From positions 1 to 51,214 of the forward strand of contig JACQXY010000073.1 of the NCBI GenBank assembly GCA_016208485.1: a stretch of DNA of 51,214 bases, written 5' to 3'. The position numbers and the translations under genes are program-made. The notes beneath the pieces were generated by a model that was not told the origin of the DNA, searched no databases, and worked only from the letters and a program-made list of their open reading frames with translations. Positions 51,044 through 51,214 of the stretch are shown here, one piece after another; the stretch's first letter is position 1; every line of letters begins with the position of its first letter. The stretch comes from Acidobacteriota bacterium (lineage in GTDB: Bacteria; Actinomycetota; AC-67).

Positions 51044-51214
51044 CTAGCTTGCGTGACGCGTGCCGTGGGCCGTGAGGGTGGCGCTCAGGTGATCGATGCG
51101 CTCCGCGAGATGCGCTCCCTGAGCATCGATCTTGGCGTCCAGCGCGCCGATGCGGGCCGCGAGGGTCGCGCCCTGGGCATCGATCTTGGCGTCCAGCGCG
51201 CCGATGCGGGCCGC
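51044..51214 (-). CDS. C-terminal part of a repeat protein with 18-residue coiled-coil-like units, cut by the window edge
   Basis: The reverse strand is open from the edge to a TAG at 51044-51046 and encodes 56 residues. Two almost identical units, AARIGALDAKIDAQGATL and AARIGALDAKIDAQGAHL, are followed by a diverged third (AERIDHLSATLTAHGTRH) and AS. The heptad-like spacing of Ile/Leu and the charged surface suggest a long helical rod or trimeric stalk. It has no start codon in the window. It is convergent with ftsH. Confidence 0.7.
   Translation of the reverse strand, partial: AARIGALDAKIDAQGATLAARIGALDAKIDAQGAHLAERIDHLSATLTAHGTRHAS
51071..51214 (-). repeat. 54-bp tandem repeat inside the partial gene at the right edge
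   Basis: The unit starting ATCGATCTTGGCGTCC (+ strand) occurs at 51125 and 51179, exactly 54 bp apart, with a diverged copy before it. It is a coding repeat (18 codons), not a CRISPR. Confidence 0.8.

Noticed and set aside
51125..51214. CRISPR array at the right edge
   Set aside because: The 54-bp units are contiguous without unique spacers and stay in one open reading frame; it is a protein repeat.

Overview
The window is very GC-rich, uses TGA as stop and has dense, short-spaced genes, many joined by GTGA/ATGA overlaps. The gene content points to a member of the Actinomycetota, probably an uncultured or deep-branching one. Evidence for this: a WhiB-type iron-sulfur regulator, the order DUF2342-type metalloprotease - tilS - hpt - ftsH, an MFS/dTMP-kinase fusion next to topA and holB, an OB-fold - TrkA - TrkA - KimA-type carrier block resembling one in mycobacteria, and several apparently leaderless genes with a TANNNT box 6-9 nt before the start codon. 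Species-level placement is not possible by reading alone.

Left part (1-18 kb). After the tail of an unknown gene come a small secreted protein, a VanZ-like membrane protein and a MacB/FtsX-type ABC exporter pair (1434-4498). A branched-chain-amino-acid-type (Liv) uptake operon follows (4580-10379): two tandem substrate-binding proteins, one with an extra C-terminal beta domain, then LivH and a LivM-LivG fusion. A 38-bp triplication sits between livH and livM and makes a chain of GTGA-coupled 13-codon mini-ORFs. The LivF ATPase gene is not adjacent. It lies 5.5 kb away (15906), behind a block of accessory genes: a reversed secreted protein, a DUF234-type AAA ATPase with a palindrome-overlapped promoter, two secreted proteins of which one is split by a 5-nt duplication, and a beta-propeller lipoprotein. 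A surface protein with a proline-rich stalk follows livF.

Middle (18-31 kb). Here are a zinc-ribbon small protein, a CaCA-family cation exchanger, a VapBC toxin-antitoxin pair with a dyad in its promoter, a LytR-CpsA-Psr cell-wall ligase with a partner protein, a CPA2 antiporter, a proton-pumping pyrophosphatase of the K+-independent type, an OB-fold protein, two TrkA/RCK proteins, a KimA-type K+ carrier with extra cytoplasmic domains, an HD-domain phosphohydrolase and a large membrane protein. Most of these concern ion homeostasis and membrane energetics.

Redox island (32.0-35.2 kb). An exported cytochrome with nine heme-binding motifs (seven CXXCH, two CX3CH) is followed by a gluconate-2-dehydrogenase-subunit-3-like protein and a GMC flavoprotein with a four-cysteine cluster. 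Together they look like a dehydrogenase feeding a multiheme wire. This is the strongest candidate for an undescribed system in the window. A secreted thermolysin-like peptidase and a DedA protein follow.

Right part (38-51 kb). This is mostly housekeeping: topA, the MFS-tmk fusion, holB, a cyclic-nucleotide-binding domain protein, tRNA-Thr(CGT), whiB, a small membrane protein, a DUF2342-type protein, tilS, hpt, an AbrB-like small protein and ftsH. The window ends inside a minus-strand gene whose C-terminus is built of 18-residue coiled-coil-like repeats.
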